NCBI RefSeq assembly: GCF_001610835.1
Contig: NZ_CP011270.1
Location: 7,935,256-7,999,255, forward strand
From: Planctomyces sp. SH-PL14
GTDB lineage: Bacteria; Planctomycetota; Planctomycetia; Planctomycetales; Planctomycetaceae
Direction: 5' to 3'
Length of the DNA stretch: 64,000 bases
A program made the translations under genes and the position numbers. The first letter of the stretch is position 1, and every line of letters starts with the position of its first letter. Shown in pieces: positions 54,225-63,362 of the stretch. The notes below the pieces were generated by a model. It saw only the letters and a program-made list of their open reading frames with translations. It did not search any database and had not been told where the DNA came from.

Positions 54225-55388
54225 ATGAATCGGCTGATCGGAACGACGCTGGTGGCCCTGATGATTCCCGCCGTTGCCTTGGGCGACGACTGGAAGGGGG
54301 GCGGGAAGGGATGGAAGGACAAGGACTGGAAAGGTTCGAAAGAAGGTGGATGGAAGGCGAAGGACTGGAAGGACGGAGATGGGGACTGGGACGATGACGA
54401 TGGCCCCCCGGGCTGGTCGCGCGGTCGCGGTTCGTGGGATGGGCAATGGTCTCCATCGGCCCCGTACGGCCAGGTCCCGTTTAGCGGACAACGCATCGAC
54501 ATCGGCGGAGCCAGTCTGTGGATCGAGTCCAATCGGTCCAGCCTCATTCCGTGGTCCACGGAAACGCCCCAGGAAGTCCAGCCGGCGCGCGGTCTCTCTC
54601 CGGAGCAGGAACTGGCCGAAGCCGATGATGGAGCGCTGCGACGGGTGGGCTACGAGTCGCTCGTCGCCTTCGACGGGTGGCTGGCTCAGATCCCGGCCGG
54701 CGAGTTGTGGCGGCGCCATTTCGGGACCCGCGCCGGTCTCGAGCTGCTGAGTCCAAACCGCGACGCGGCCCGGTTCCCCGAAGACCAGGCGGCCTTCGCT
54801 GGGATGCTCGCGACGTTCGACGAGGCGGTCGAGAACGCCGACCTGGCCGCCATCACGCAAACGGACGAATTCCGGAGGTCTCGCGCAGCCCTCCGCGAGC
54901 TGGCCGCGCCGGCGGACGAACGACTCGTGCGGCAGTTGTCATTCCGTGCCCGGGATCTGAATCGCTCGCTGGCGAGGCTCAACACCGGTCCGAAGTGGCA
55001 GCGCTACCTCGCCCTCCCCGACGACATTGTCGCCGCCGCCGACCGGCCCTCCGACATCACGCGGCCCACTCGCGGAGTCGACCGGGCCGCGCTGATTCCT
55101 GTGCTGGAGCGTTTTGAGGTCGTGAGCCGCAGTCCCGAGTTCCGGAGCGTCGCGGCGCTGCCGGCGTTTGCCGCGACCCACGAGAAGCTGACTGCCCTCC
55201 TCCGTCCGCAGCCCGCGGCGCAGCTGGCACCCCAACCGGCACCTCAGCCGGCGCCTCAACTGGCGCCGGAACCCGCTCCCCCTCCGGCCCTGGAAGCGGC
55301 CCCCCAGCCCGCCCGTCAAGCCGCGCCGCAGCCGACGCTGGAAGCGGCCGGGCCGCCCCTGCTCCCGGCGGCGCCACAGCCTCGCTAG
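54225..55388 (+). CDS. Secreted hypothetical protein with W/K-rich and Pro-rich ends
   Basis: From ATG 54225, with GGAGGGAGG, this encodes 387 residues with a signal peptide ('MNRLIGTTLVALMIPAVALG'). A Lys/Trp/Gly/Asp-rich segment (about 22-75) is followed by a helical domain (about 125-310, 'LVAFDGWLAQIPAGELWRRH') and then a Pro/Ala/Gln-rich tail (about 330-387, 'QPAPQPAPQLAPEPAPPPAL'). No family is recognised for the helical domain. It is divergent from the propeller gene. Confidence 0.65.
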   Translation: MNRLIGTTLVALMIPAVALGDDWKGGGKGWKDKDWKGSKEGGWKAKDWKDGDGDWDDDDGPPGWSRGRGSWDGQWSPSAPYGQVPFSGQRIDIGGASLWIESNRSSLIPWSTETPQEVQPARGLSPEQELAEADDGALRRVGYESLVAFDGWLAQIPAGELWRRHFGTRAGLELLSPNRDAARFPEDQAAFAGMLATFDEAVENADLAAITQTDEFRRSRAALRELAAPADERLVRQLSFRARDLNRSLARLNTGPKWQRYLALPDDIVAAADRPSDITRPTRGVDRAALIPVLERFEVVSRSPEFRSVAALPAFAATHEKLTALLRPQPAAQLAPQPAPQPAPQLAPEPAPPPALEAAPQPARQAAPQPTLEAAGPPLLPAAPQPR

Positions 55389-55635
55389 GTCCAGCTCCGG
55401 ACACGTATCGCGACGCCTGGCAGGCAACTCCTGCACTGATCTGCCGCGGCTGGCGCCGGACATAGCCTCCTCGCACAATCGTCCCGACCGGCAAAGTCCC
55501 TGGCAGACTTTTCGGGCCTGCCCGGAGATGGCACTCGGTCGATTCGGCGAATGTTCCGATGAATCCAGTGGAGCGGTCTCTCCGGAGGAGAGGCCCCGCA
55601 GCATTCGTCCGGCGGCCTCGAAACGGAATTTGGCC

Positions 55636-56592
55636 ATGCGCTCTCGTTGGCGGTTCGTCGTCGCGGCCCCCGCCCCCGCCCCCGCCCCCGCCCCCGCCCC
55701 CGCTGCCGTTCTGGCTCTGGCGATCGTCGCGTGTCTCGTAGCCGCCCCCGCGCCGGTGTCGGCCCAGTCGCTTCCCGGCCCGTCGCTCGAAGACCTCTTT
55801 GAAGACCCGGCACCTCCCTGGTTCGGTCAGGCTGAGTCGCGGTCCAGGCAAGGCGAAGGGGATGCGGCCGAGGAGCCGCTGGAGACCGACCGGGACTCGT
55901 TCACCTTTGCGACGAACACGGTGGGACGGGGGCGGCTGCTGCTGGAGGCGGCTCACTCCTATCTCGACAACCGTCGGGATGTCGACTCCCACAGCTATCC
56001 GGAGTTCATCGCCCGTTACGGCCTGACGGAGCGTCTCGAAGCGCGGCTGGGCTGGAACCACGAAGTTGGCGGCGGCGGGGACGTCACAGGCTCCGACGCG
56101 ACGGGGGACGAGGAGACGCCGGGCTCGGTCTCGGAGTCGAAGATCACGTACGGGCTCAAGTACGCCCTCACGGACCAGGAGCGCTGGGTCCCCGAGAGTG
56201 CCGTGATCCTGCAGGGCTCGACGCCGACGGAAGGGCCGGAGAGCTCGAGCCAGTTGATCGTGGGGTATGCCTTCGGGTGGACGTTCTTTGAGGAGTGGAA
56301 GCTCGACGCCGCGGTCCGCTACGGGAACGCGCTGGAAGGGGACGATCGCTTCAATCAGTGGGCGCCGTCGATCGTCCTGAAGGTTCCGGTCGGCGAGCGG
56401 TGGAACGTGCATGGCGAGTACTTCGGGATCTTCACCGACGGCAAGGCCAACGAGTCCAACGCGCAGTACTTCAGCCCCGGGGTTCACTACCTGCTGACGC
56501 CCCGTTGCGAGATCGGCGTCCGGGTCGGCTGGGGGCTGAGCCAGGACGCGGCCAACTTCTTCAGCAACGTGGGGATCGGGCTGATGTTTTAA
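55636..56592 (+). CDS. Outer-membrane transporter-like barrel
   Basis: From ATG 55636 this encodes 318 residues. The signal region contains an APAPAPAPAPA run encoded by six hexanucleotide repeats. The mature protein has 'DSFTFATNTVGRGRLLLEAA', 'LTERLEARLGWNHEVGGGGD', 'WTFFEEWKLDAAVRYGNALE' and a barrel ending 'NFFSNVGIGLMF'. This matches the Phenol_MetA_deg/transporter-like outer-membrane barrel group. The substrate is unknown. Confidence 0.7.
   Translation: MRSRWRFVVAAPAPAPAPAPAPAAVLALAIVACLVAAPAPVSAQSLPGPSLEDLFEDPAPPWFGQAESRSRQGEGDAAEEPLETDRDSFTFATNTVGRGRLLLEAAHSYLDNRRDVDSHSYPEFIARYGLTERLEARLGWNHEVGGGGDVTGSDATGDEETPGSVSESKITYGLKYALTDQERWVPESAVILQGSTPTEGPESSSQLIVGYAFGWTFFEEWKLDAAVRYGNALEGDDRFNQWAPSIVLKVPVGERWNVHGEYFGIFTDGKANESNAQYFSPGVHYLLTPRCEIGVRVGWGLSQDAANFFSNVGIGLMF
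55666..55701. repeat. Hexanucleotide microsatellite in a signal-peptide region
   Basis: Six copies of GCCCCC run consecutively and encode Ala-Pro pairs. Gain or loss of units would keep the reading frame and change the length of the signal-proximal segment. Confidence 0.85.
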
Positions 56593-56605
56593 GGCGGCGC
56601 GCCCC

Positions 56606-56899
56606 TCAGGCGTCGAAGAACGTGAGCGGCGAATCCCCACTGCGGAGGACGCCGCCGAGGCGGACCCATTGGCGTTCGCCGCCGGGATGGCGGACGAGGC
56701 CCCAGCAGTCCCCTTTGCGGTTGCGGAGCCAGTACTTGAGCGGGGGCATCCCGGCCTTCTCCAGAACCAGGCCGGCGCGGGTTTCGTCGTTGTGTTTCTG
56801 AAGCGCCTTTTCGAGGTAGGAGCGTTTGAGGCGGAAGAGCCAGGGAAGGCCGAAGACGGCGGCCAGCACCATGAGAACAATCGGAATCACGCCTTCCAT
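56606..56899 (-). CDS. Small single-TM protein
   Basis: From ATG 56899, with GGAGGAT, this encodes 97 residues: an N-terminal transmembrane helix ('VIPIVLMVLAAVFGLPWLF'), then 'RSYLEKALQKHNDETRAGLV', and a C-terminal beta-rich 'KGDCWGLVRHPGGERQWVRL'. It is convergent with the barrel gene 14 bp away. The function is unknown. A much longer minus-strand reading frame through this region is a shadow of the kinase gene. Confidence 0.65.
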   Translation of the reverse strand: MEGVIPIVLMVLAAVFGLPWLFRLKRSYLEKALQKHNDETRAGLVLEKAGMPPLKYWLRNRKGDCWGLVRHPGGERQWVRLGGVLRSGDSPLTFFDA

Positions 56900-57121
56900 C
56901 AAAATCCTCCCGTAACGGCCCTGATCGTCTGCCCAGCCCGCAGTCGCCGGTGATTCTATCCGGTCGTTCGTCGATGGCCACCTTCCCCCGGACGACCAAC
57001 CTCGGGGCGGCCCGATATTACGGTAGGCAACCGGGCAAAATTTGAAGTAACCTGCACCCTGCAGGTTCGCGGGCGGCAGCCGGGTCCGATTCGTTCGTAC
57101 GGCTGATAACTCTTGGCAGAG

Positions 57122-59632
57122 ATGAACAAACCAGATCCCTCTCGTTCCCACTCCCACGACTTCGAACCCGGGTCGGATGCCACCCGGGCGGGAGCGGATC
57201 AGGAGACCAATCCCGGGGCCCGGACCCACACCGGACCGCCGGGAGCGGGGCCGGAGAGCGGGGCCGGACGATTGCAGGGTTTTGCTGCGGTGCACGAAGG
57301 GGGGACGCTGGGGCCGTACCGGCTGGTGAGCCACCTCGGTTCCGGCGGAATGGGGACTGTCTACCGGGCGGAGCACGTCCACCTGGAAAAGATCGTCGCC
57401 CTCAAGATCCTCCCCGCGGCGATGATGCAGAACCCGCTCGCCCTGGGACGCTTCAAGCGGGAGATGAAGGCGGTCGGGAAGCTCTCCCACCCGCACATCG
57501 TCCAGGCGTTCGACGCCGGGGAAGTCGGCGGAGTCCACTATCTGGCGATGGAGTTCATCGACGGGATCGACCTGCAGCGGTTCGTCCGCAAAAACGGACC
57601 GATGAACCCGGTCAACGCGGCCAAGTCGATCCGCCAGGCGGCCCTGGGCCTCAGCGCGGCGCACGCCCAGCAGCTCTACCATCGCGATATCAAGCCGGCC
57701 AACCTGCTCGTCACCAAGGGGGGCCAGATCAAGGTCCTGGACCTGGGACTGGCCCGGCTCGGCGAGGAGTCCGCGGGACCGGGAGGCGAGCTGACGGCCC
57801 TCGGCGAGACCATGGGGACGCCGGACTACATGGCCCCCGAGCAGTGGTCCGATTCCCGCAGCACCGATGCGCGGACCGACCTCTACGCCCTCGGCTGCAC
57901 GCTGTTCTTTCTGCTCACGGGCCGCGCCCCGTTTGCCGGCGAAGGGACGAAATCGACGGCGACCAAGATGAAGGCCCATCTCTTCAACGCGCCTCCCGAT
58001 CTCCAGACGCTTCGCAGCGACGTGCCGGCTGAACTCGTCGACGTCTGCCGGAAGCTGCTGGCCAAGGACCCGGCGGACCGTTACCAGACCGCCATGGAAC
58101 TGGCCGACGTCCTCGCGTCGATGGCCTCCTCCCAAGGACCGCAGTCGGCCCTGGTGGAACGGCCCTCCTCGGTCCCCAGGACCCCCTCGCTCGCGAAGGG
58201 GGCGTCCTCCCGCGCTTCCGATTCTCCCGCCAAGCCCGGTCGCCCCGCCGGCGACGGGCGCCGGCCCCCCGCGACGCCCCGATGGAAGGTCGCGGCGGGC
58301 GGACTCGGCGCGGCGGCGGTGCTGCTGGGAGTCATCGTCATCACGATCACGAATCGGGACGGCACCCAGACCCGGATCGAGGTCCCCGCCACTGCCGACG
58401 TGAAGGTGACCTACCCGGATTCCTCCACGAAGCCCTCCCCGCCCCCTGCGGCCACCTCCTCCTCCGCCACGCCGTCGGACGGCGCGCCGCGACCCCCCGC
58501 CCCCGCCCCGGCCCCCATCCCCTGGAAGCTCCCCGCGGCCCTGCCGGACCGGGAGATCGCGGAGTGGGTCCTGCGGCGCGGCGGGAGCGTCGTCATCGAG
58601 CCGGCCTGGAAGAGTGTGGCCCGCGTGGACAACCTCCCCGCCGGTTCCGTCGTGCTCCGGGACATCGCCTTCACGCACCTCAACAAGCCGCTCGATCTCG
58701 GCGACATCCGTTCGGTCTGCCGGGCCGTTCATCTGCGGGAGCTCGCCGCCCCCACGGTCGGGAGTCTCGGCCCCATCGCCGAGGAGCTGGCCCGGCTCCC
58801 GCGCCTGCACGTGCTGGGACTCGGCGCGGCGGGGCAATCGCTGGAGGCACTCGCACCGATCGGCCGCAACAAGGCGCTCGTCTTCCTGTCCCTCTCGTCG
58901 GAGGACATCGGAGACGGCTGGCCGTTTCTGGCCGCTCTTCCGACGGTCCGAACGCTGAAGGTGTGGGGCGCTCACGCGACCACGTTCGACAAGTTCGGGA
59001 CCTACCCCGGTCTGAAAACCCTGTTCCTCACCGGAGACGGTTTCCCCACGGAAGTCGCGGCGGCGATGCAGGCGAAGAACCCGAACCTGCGGATCGCGCT
59101 CGAAGGTCCGGGGGGCGCGCGTCTCATCGGGAACAATCCCCTGCGGGAACCGACGCTGCAGCTTCTGCGGCGGGGCGTCGAACTGCACGGCGGCCACTTC
59201 GGGGGACCGCGGGAGACGCCGCTGACCGAACAGATGGTGGCGGAAGACGATCGCGGCTGGCAGATCGGCCAGATCCGCTGCCCGGCCAAAGTCTCCCTGG
59301 ACGATCCGGCCCGCGCGCTGATTCCGGCGCTGACCGACGGGGACTACGTGGAGCTCGATTTCAGCGGCCAGGTGCGGGCGGACCGGCTGGCGGTGCACCT
59401 CGGCGAGATCAGCCGCATCTGGGGCCTCAACCTCAACGGTTCCGACATCACCGACGAAGGCCTCAAAGCCCTCGCCCACGTGATCGACATCCGCAACGTC
59501 CAGCTCAAGCACACGCGCGTAACCGCAGCGGGCATCCAGACCTTCCGGCAGTTCCATCCGACGTGCATCGTCATCAGCGACTTCGGGGAGATCCTCGGCG
59601 ACTTCACGACGGTCCCAGGCTACCCGCACTGA
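57122..59632 (+). CDS. Membrane Ser/Thr kinase with leucine-rich C-terminus
   Basis: From ATG 57122 this encodes 836 residues. The kinase domain (about 66-340) has LGSGGMG (72-78), Lys 95, HRDIKPAN, DLGLAR and GTPDYMAPEQW. A Pro/Ala-rich juxtamembrane stretch is followed by one transmembrane helix ('AAVLLGVIVITI', about 400) and an extracytoplasmic part with LRR-like motifs ('LPRLHVLGLGAAGQSLEALA', 'LPTVRTLKVW', 'ISRIWGLNLNGSDITDEGLK'). The receptor-like layout suggests it senses an external ligand and phosphorylates cytoplasmic targets. A TTG start at 57113 is possible. Confidence 0.9.
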   Translation: MNKPDPSRSHSHDFEPGSDATRAGADQETNPGARTHTGPPGAGPESGAGRLQGFAAVHEGGTLGPYRLVSHLGSGGMGTVYRAEHVHLEKIVALKILPAAMMQNPLALGRFKREMKAVGKLSHPHIVQAFDAGEVGGVHYLAMEFIDGIDLQRFVRKNGPMNPVNAAKSIRQAALGLSAAHAQQLYHRDIKPANLLVTKGGQIKVLDLGLARLGEESAGPGGELTALGETMGTPDYMAPEQWSDSRSTDARTDLYALGCTLFFLLTGRAPFAGEGTKSTATKMKAHLFNAPPDLQTLRSDVPAELVDVCRKLLAKDPADRYQTAMELADVLASMASSQGPQSALVERPSSVPRTPSLAKGASSRASDSPAKPGRPAGDGRRPPATPRWKVAAGGLGAAAVLLGVIVITITNRDGTQTRIEVPATADVKVTYPDSSTKPSPPPAATSSSATPSDGAPRPPAPAPAPIPWKLPAALPDREIAEWVLRRGGSVVIEPAWKSVARVDNLPAGSVVLRDIAFTHLNKPLDLGDIRSVCRAVHLRELAAPTVGSLGPIAEELARLPRLHVLGLGAAGQSLEALAPIGRNKALVFLSLSSEDIGDGWPFLAALPTVRTLKVWGAHATTFDKFGTYPGLKTLFLTGDGFPTEVAAAMQAKNPNLRIALEGPGGARLIGNNPLREPTLQLLRRGVELHGGHFGGPRETPLTEQMVAEDDRGWQIGQIRCPAKVSLDDPARALIPALTDGDYVELDFSGQVRADRLAVHLGEISRIWGLNLNGSDITDEGLKALAHVIDIRNVQLKHTRVTAAGIQTFRQFHPTCIVISDFGEILGDFTTVPGYPH

Positions 59633-59707
59633 AGACCGGAGCCCGGAAGCGACGTCTCGCGGCGGCCGGGCGGGCTTTCGCGGCCCGCAGCGGTCAGTCC
59701 GATCAGG

Positions 59708-60148
59708 ATGGGCGAAATGACGAAGGAATCGCGCCAGCTGCTGATCGATCTGATGTCCCGGAGAGGTCAAACTTCGGATCCCGTCGAAACGCTGGCGGCG
59801 GAGATCCTCCCCGACCTGGGTCATGAGGGGCGCCGGCTCACCACCCGCGATCTGGTGACCATGATCAACGGCGGGAACGTCGCACAGGCGACTCGCGACG
59901 ATGTGGGACAGGCGTGCGTCGAAAACCTCTGGGGCCACATGGCGACGAAGGAACTCTCGGAGGCCACGTTCTCCATCGCCGTGGGCGAAATCCTGCTGGC
60001 CGCGGACTCGGTCCGTGCCGGCAACGACGTCCTGCTTCCACGGCTGCTGCACCAGACGATGGGAATCCTGTCTCAGAATCCGTTCCGGTGCGACATCGCC
60101 GAGACCGTCCACATCCTTCATTGTGTGCTGCCGAAGACCCAGGATTGA
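59708..60148 (+). CDS. Hypothetical helical protein
   Basis: This 146-residue, mostly helical protein has 'LLIDLMSRRGQTSDPVETLA', 'DLVTMINGGNVAQATRDDVG' and 'IAVGEILLAADSVRAGNDVL'. A second ATG three codons in (59717) is an alternative start. It begins 75 bp after the kinase gene and may be co-transcribed with it. No family is recognised. Confidence 0.5.
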   Translation: MGEMTKESRQLLIDLMSRRGQTSDPVETLAAEILPDLGHEGRRLTTRDLVTMINGGNVAQATRDDVGQACVENLWGHMATKELSEATFSIAVGEILLAADSVRAGNDVLLPRLLHQTMGILSQNPFRCDIAETVHILHCVLPKTQD

Positions 60149-60196
60149 CCACCGAAGTCCATCGGTCAGGGATGGCAATCCTGTTGCCTCCCTGCA

Positions 60197-60415
60197 GTGA
60201 AATTGGGTGTGTTGAGTCTGAGAAACGCACTCTGCGGGACTTGCCACGCCGCTCTACGAGAGAGAGTCGCAGATGACGAAGCGAGCGAGGACGGCCTGGG
60301 ATCAGACGAACTCGACGACATCGATGGGCCGTGGGACAACGCTTTCGCCATTGGAGCCGCGGTGATCGGGACGATGGCCGCGGTCGTTCGTCTGGCGATC
60401 TCTTACAACAGCTAG
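60197..60415 (+). CDS. Possible small single-TM protein overlapping a repeat
   Basis: The frame gives 'DELDDIDGPWDNAFAIGAAV' and 'IGTMAAVVRLAISYNS', which look like an acidic segment and a membrane helix, but the N-terminal half is translated family B repeat and no ATG with a ribosome site opens it. It could be a gene remnant. Listed because the C-terminal half looks protein-like. Confidence 0.25.
   Translation: MKLGVLSLRNALCGTCHAALRERVADDEASEDGLGSDELDDIDGPWDNAFAIGAAVIGTMAAVVRLAISYNS
60206..60240. repeat. Family B fragment
   Basis: 'GGGTGTGTTGAGTCTGAGAA' and 'ACGCACTCTGCGGGAC' match the left half of family B. It lies in the gap after the helical protein. Confidence 0.5.
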
Positions 60416-60476
60416 CGGGTGGCACACCACAGAGCCAGGAGCGTTGAGCGGAAGCACAGCAAGAGGAATGAGCGAG

Positions 60477-60890
60477 ATGATTCTGTCGCAGATCGACTTC
60501 TCTGCCGACTTCGGGGGCCGGGACGCGGCAACGGCCGTGCTGCCTCACTTCAAAGCGCTGAAGACGGCCTGCAACGGGCTACGGTTCCAAGGATTCCCCT
60601 TTCCCAAACTGGCTTACATTCTTCGAGTCGATGGCGAAGTCAATCAGTACGGACTCTCGGGAGTCGGCTATCTGGACATCGACCGAAAGGGAGAATACTT
60701 GTCGCTCGACATCGGGATCGAGCGCGACGACCGGGAACGAATTCCGCACGTCATCTGCGATGGACTCCTCGGGAGCATGGAGTACCTCCAGGCGGTCAAT
60801 AAAAAGATCTCGAAACGAATCGAATTCCAGCCGATGCAGGAGTGCCTGCTGGAACTGGTCGGTCGTTACAGAAGGGAGTTGTCCCATTGA
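60477..60890 (+). CDS. Hypothetical protein, possibly immunity-like
   Basis: From ATG 60477 this encodes 137 residues; AGAGGA lies about 10 bases upstream. An ATG at 60468 is an alternative but sits almost on top of that site. It has 'FPFPKLAYILRVDGEVNQYG', 'YLDIDRKGEYLSLDIGIERD' and a helical C-terminus. The composition and size resemble small immunity-type proteins, but I cannot name a family. It is less GC-rich than the kinase gene upstream. Confidence 0.5.
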   Translation: MILSQIDFSADFGGRDAATAVLPHFKALKTACNGLRFQGFPFPKLAYILRVDGEVNQYGLSGVGYLDIDRKGEYLSLDIGIERDDRERIPHVICDGLLGSMEYLQAVNKKISKRIEFQPMQECLLELVGRYRRELSH

Positions 60891-61470
60891 GATCTCGAAT
60901 GTCAGAGCCGAACTGACTGCCGAAGCCAAGCCCCAAGCTAGCGATTGAGAATCGTCTAGATCTGCTCCGAATTGGAGACCCGGAGGCGCTCGAAAGGGAG
61001 CGAACTGGCCCGCCTGCTTCGTTCCGTTTGCGCGCCTCCGGGCGGTCGTCTCAGCTCAGAAACTACGATCGAGCTCCAAGAACTCCTTCTGTTCTCGTCA
61101 CAGACGAAGTGAAGCCTCTCAAGAGACATGTGGTTCTCGGAAGACGCCACGAATGCCGGAACGGGTAGGATGCCTGGGCCATATCGTGCCCTCCGCTGCG
61201 ACTACTGGGTAGGACGGTTTGACGATCAGCAACCTGATGAAGAATGAAGAGGAGAGTCGTGCCAACCTGTGACACATGATTTAGCAAGATTTTGCTCGCG
61301 ACTCGCCTTGAGCAGGCTTCGTGCCGCCCAAATCAGAAAATCTTTCATGAGCAATGACTTCCCCTGTCATGACGTGGCAGCAATGGTGCACTGAGTAGTG
61401 GACGGCGCCTAACGTCTGCCAAAGCAGCGGTATCGAACGATCCAGCGAGGAGCAACCAGAGGAGGTTGTC
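60891..61470. other. Gap upstream of the sigma/FHA pair
   Basis: I see no gene in this 580-bp gap. A short stretch at 61139-61166 ('AAGACGCCACGAATGCCGGA') resembles part of family B. It presumably contains the promoter of the sigma factor gene. Confidence 0.4.
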
Positions 61471-62016
61471 TTGTCGGACAATCCCGAGCGTGACGACTTA
61501 AGTCGGTTTGATCAGGAGCGGGTATTCAAGAAGCTCATCTTCCCGGTAATCCGCTGCCTGCGAAACCTGGGCGCGTCCATCGAGGATGCGGAGGAAATTG
61601 GGGCAGACGCCATCCGAATCGTCTTTCGAAAGTTGGCTGAGAATCCCAGTTTCATCCACTGCCACCGATCATACGCCATCGCTGTTTGCCGCCGGTTGTT
61701 CTTCAAGTCTCTCAAGAAGAAGATCGGACATTCGAGGATTGGCCTTTTGCCTGAAGCGCAGCTCAAGCTGTCATACGTCGATCCCATTCCGAAGATCGAG
61801 CTGGAGGAGATCCTCCTCAAACACTCGTGCGAAGTCATGAAGGACTTGACGCCTCGCCAGGTCGAGATCATTCAGATGGTGGAGAGCGGTACCCCGGTGC
61901 TCCACATCGCTCAGCAGTTCGGTATCACGGAGGCAAATGTCCGGACCGAACTGTGCCGAGCTCGCGTAAAGATTGATCGAAGCATCCGCGCGATCTGGAG
62001 ACGGTATCATGACTGA
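61471..62016 (+). CDS. ECF-like sigma factor
   Basis: This 181-residue protein starts at TTG 61471, preceded by GGAGG at suitable spacing. It has sigma region 2 ('FPVIRCLRNLGASIEDAEEI' to 'YAIAVCRRLFFKSLKKK') and region 4 with a helix-turn-helix ('LTPRQVEIIQMVESGTPVLH', 'IAQQFGITEANVRTELCRAR'). It would direct RNA polymerase to a specific promoter set. No anti-sigma gene adjoins it. Instead it overlaps by 8 bp a gene for an FHA protein, implying coupled translation. Confidence 0.85.
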   Translation: MSDNPERDDLSRFDQERVFKKLIFPVIRCLRNLGASIEDAEEIGADAIRIVFRKLAENPSFIHCHRSYAIAVCRRLFFKSLKKKIGHSRIGLLPEAQLKLSYVDPIPKIELEEILLKHSCEVMKDLTPRQVEIIQMVESGTPVLHIAQQFGITEANVRTELCRARVKIDRSIRAIWRRYHD

Positions 62017-62995
62017 TCAATCTGAAATCGAGCGCCTCGCAGCGGCCTTGAGATGCGAGGCCGAAGAATCGGATGTCGACTGGCTTCGTCGTGAGGTGGA
62101 CGAACTGGACGATCTGCAACCAACCGCGGACGAAGGCGCGATCGCCCAAAGAATCGCGGAACGCCTCGGCATCGACGAAGTCCACACTCTGAGCAGTCCG
62201 CCAGAAGAGGAAGCTGGCGTCGAGTTGACTCTTCGGGAAGCGCGGCACATCAATTCCACGAGCGAGGAGTTGAGTCTTGCGGGACGAATCGCAAGTCGCC
62301 TCAGGATGAAGGACATCCAGCCGTCGAGCGTCGGAGTCAAGCGGTTGCCGCTACACGAAGGTATCCAAACAATTGGTCGGCTTCCTGAGTGTGACGTTCA
62401 CCTTCCTCATCTGTCGGTGTCGCGTGCTCACGCAACGTTATTCATCTCCTGTTTCGGTGTGCACGTGATCGACAGTGGAAGTCGAAATGGGACATTTGTG
62501 AACGGCCGGAGTGTCAATGGCGGTCCAGTGTCAATCCACGATTCTGTCCGTTTCGGAAGGGTGGAGGCGAAGCTGGCGGCGCTGCTCAACGGCACGTCCG
62601 TTTCGCTGGAACTGGTAGTCGAGCTCCCAGAAGCGGACGAAGGTCATGAAGAATTGACACGCGGGGCGGTTCCTGGGTCGATGAGGCTGTTGGCGGGGAG
62701 AGTGGAGACCATCGGAGGGGGACATTGCGACGACACGCACCCGTTCGCGTCTCCAGTACCCAAGTCCGCGACGCCGATCTCGCCCCTCTCCGACTCGAAC
62801 AAGCTTTCCGGGATTGCGTGGCTGATGTCACTCCTCAATGACGACACAACACGGAGAATTGCCGTCCTTGCCATCGAACGCTTCTCAACTCGGGAAATCG
62901 CCCAGGAATTAGACCTTCAGGTTTCCACAGTCCGCCGGAAACTTCACATGATCACTCGAATTTGGTCGCACACGTTCGATCGTGACAAGTTGTGA
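62009..62995 (+). CDS. FHA-domain protein with a sigma-4-like C-terminus
   Basis: From ATG 62009 this encodes 328 residues. A helical N-terminus (about 1-105) with two similar segments, 'GAIAQRIAERLGIDEVHTLS' and 'LSLAGRIASRLRMKDIQPSS', precedes an FHA domain (about 112-195: 'IGRLPECDVHLPHLSVSRAH', 'VIDSGSRNGTFVNGRSV') that binds phosphothreonine. A Ser/Pro-rich linker follows, then a helix-turn-helix (about 285-320: 'FSTREIAQELDLQVSTVRRK') of the type at the C-terminus of planctomycete ECF sigma factors. There is no sigma region 2. It overlaps the upstream sigma gene. Confidence 0.85.
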   Translation: MTDQSEIERLAAALRCEAEESDVDWLRREVDELDDLQPTADEGAIAQRIAERLGIDEVHTLSSPPEEEAGVELTLREARHINSTSEELSLAGRIASRLRMKDIQPSSVGVKRLPLHEGIQTIGRLPECDVHLPHLSVSRAHATLFISCFGVHVIDSGSRNGTFVNGRSVNGGPVSIHDSVRFGRVEAKLAALLNGTSVSLELVVELPEADEGHEELTRGAVPGSMRLLAGRVETIGGGHCDDTHPFASPVPKSATPISPLSDSNKLSGIAWLMSLLNDDTTRRIAVLAIERFSTREIAQELDLQVSTVRRKLHMITRIWSHTFDRDKL

Positions 62996-63143
62996 CGCGC
63001 GGCGAGATGGCATCGCACAGCTTTGTGTCGCCACGTGTCGTGGCATCGCAGCAAGCGTCAATCTTTTCCAGGCCCGTGCAGAGCCGCGGGCATGCTACGC
63101 TGCCCATGCAATCCGCAGTAATGAGGCCGGAGTTCCCCGCGTC

Positions 63144-63362
63144 ATGCCAGGCACGAAGAACGAAGTCGACGGGAACGCCGTCCGTTCGGCCGAGGCCTTC
63201 CGCTCCGCGCGATGGTCGGCCTGGAACTCGTTGACGACGGCTCTTCTCGGACTCGGGCTTCCGATCGTGGCCGCCGCGCTCCACCGATTCTCAGATGCTG
63301 AGTCGGCCGTTTTTCAGCGCGCCGTTCGGGACTGTTCCTGGCGAGTCCTCTTCTGCTTGTGA
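63144..63362 (+). CDS. Small membrane protein, N-terminal part (possible frameshift)
   Basis: From ATG 63144 this gives 72 residues with one hydrophobic helix ('LTTALLGLGLPIVAAAL'). The end, 'RAVRDCSWRVLFCL', leaves the membrane-protein pattern. The next frame continues with two more helices, so this may be the first part of a three-helix protein broken near 63305-63330. Alternatively it is a separate gene whose stop (63360-63362) overlaps the next ATG in a TGATG arrangement. Confidence 0.4.
   Translation: MPGTKNEVDGNAVRSAEAFRSARWSAWNSLTTALLGLGLPIVAAALHRFSDAESAVFQRAVRDCSWRVLFCL

Noticed and set aside
56606-60247. Minus-strand open frame of 1213 codons
   Set aside because: It is Arg/Asp/Glu/Gly-rich without recognisable domains and lies opposite a clear kinase gene. 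Only its last 97 codons (56606-56899) look real, with their own ribosome site.
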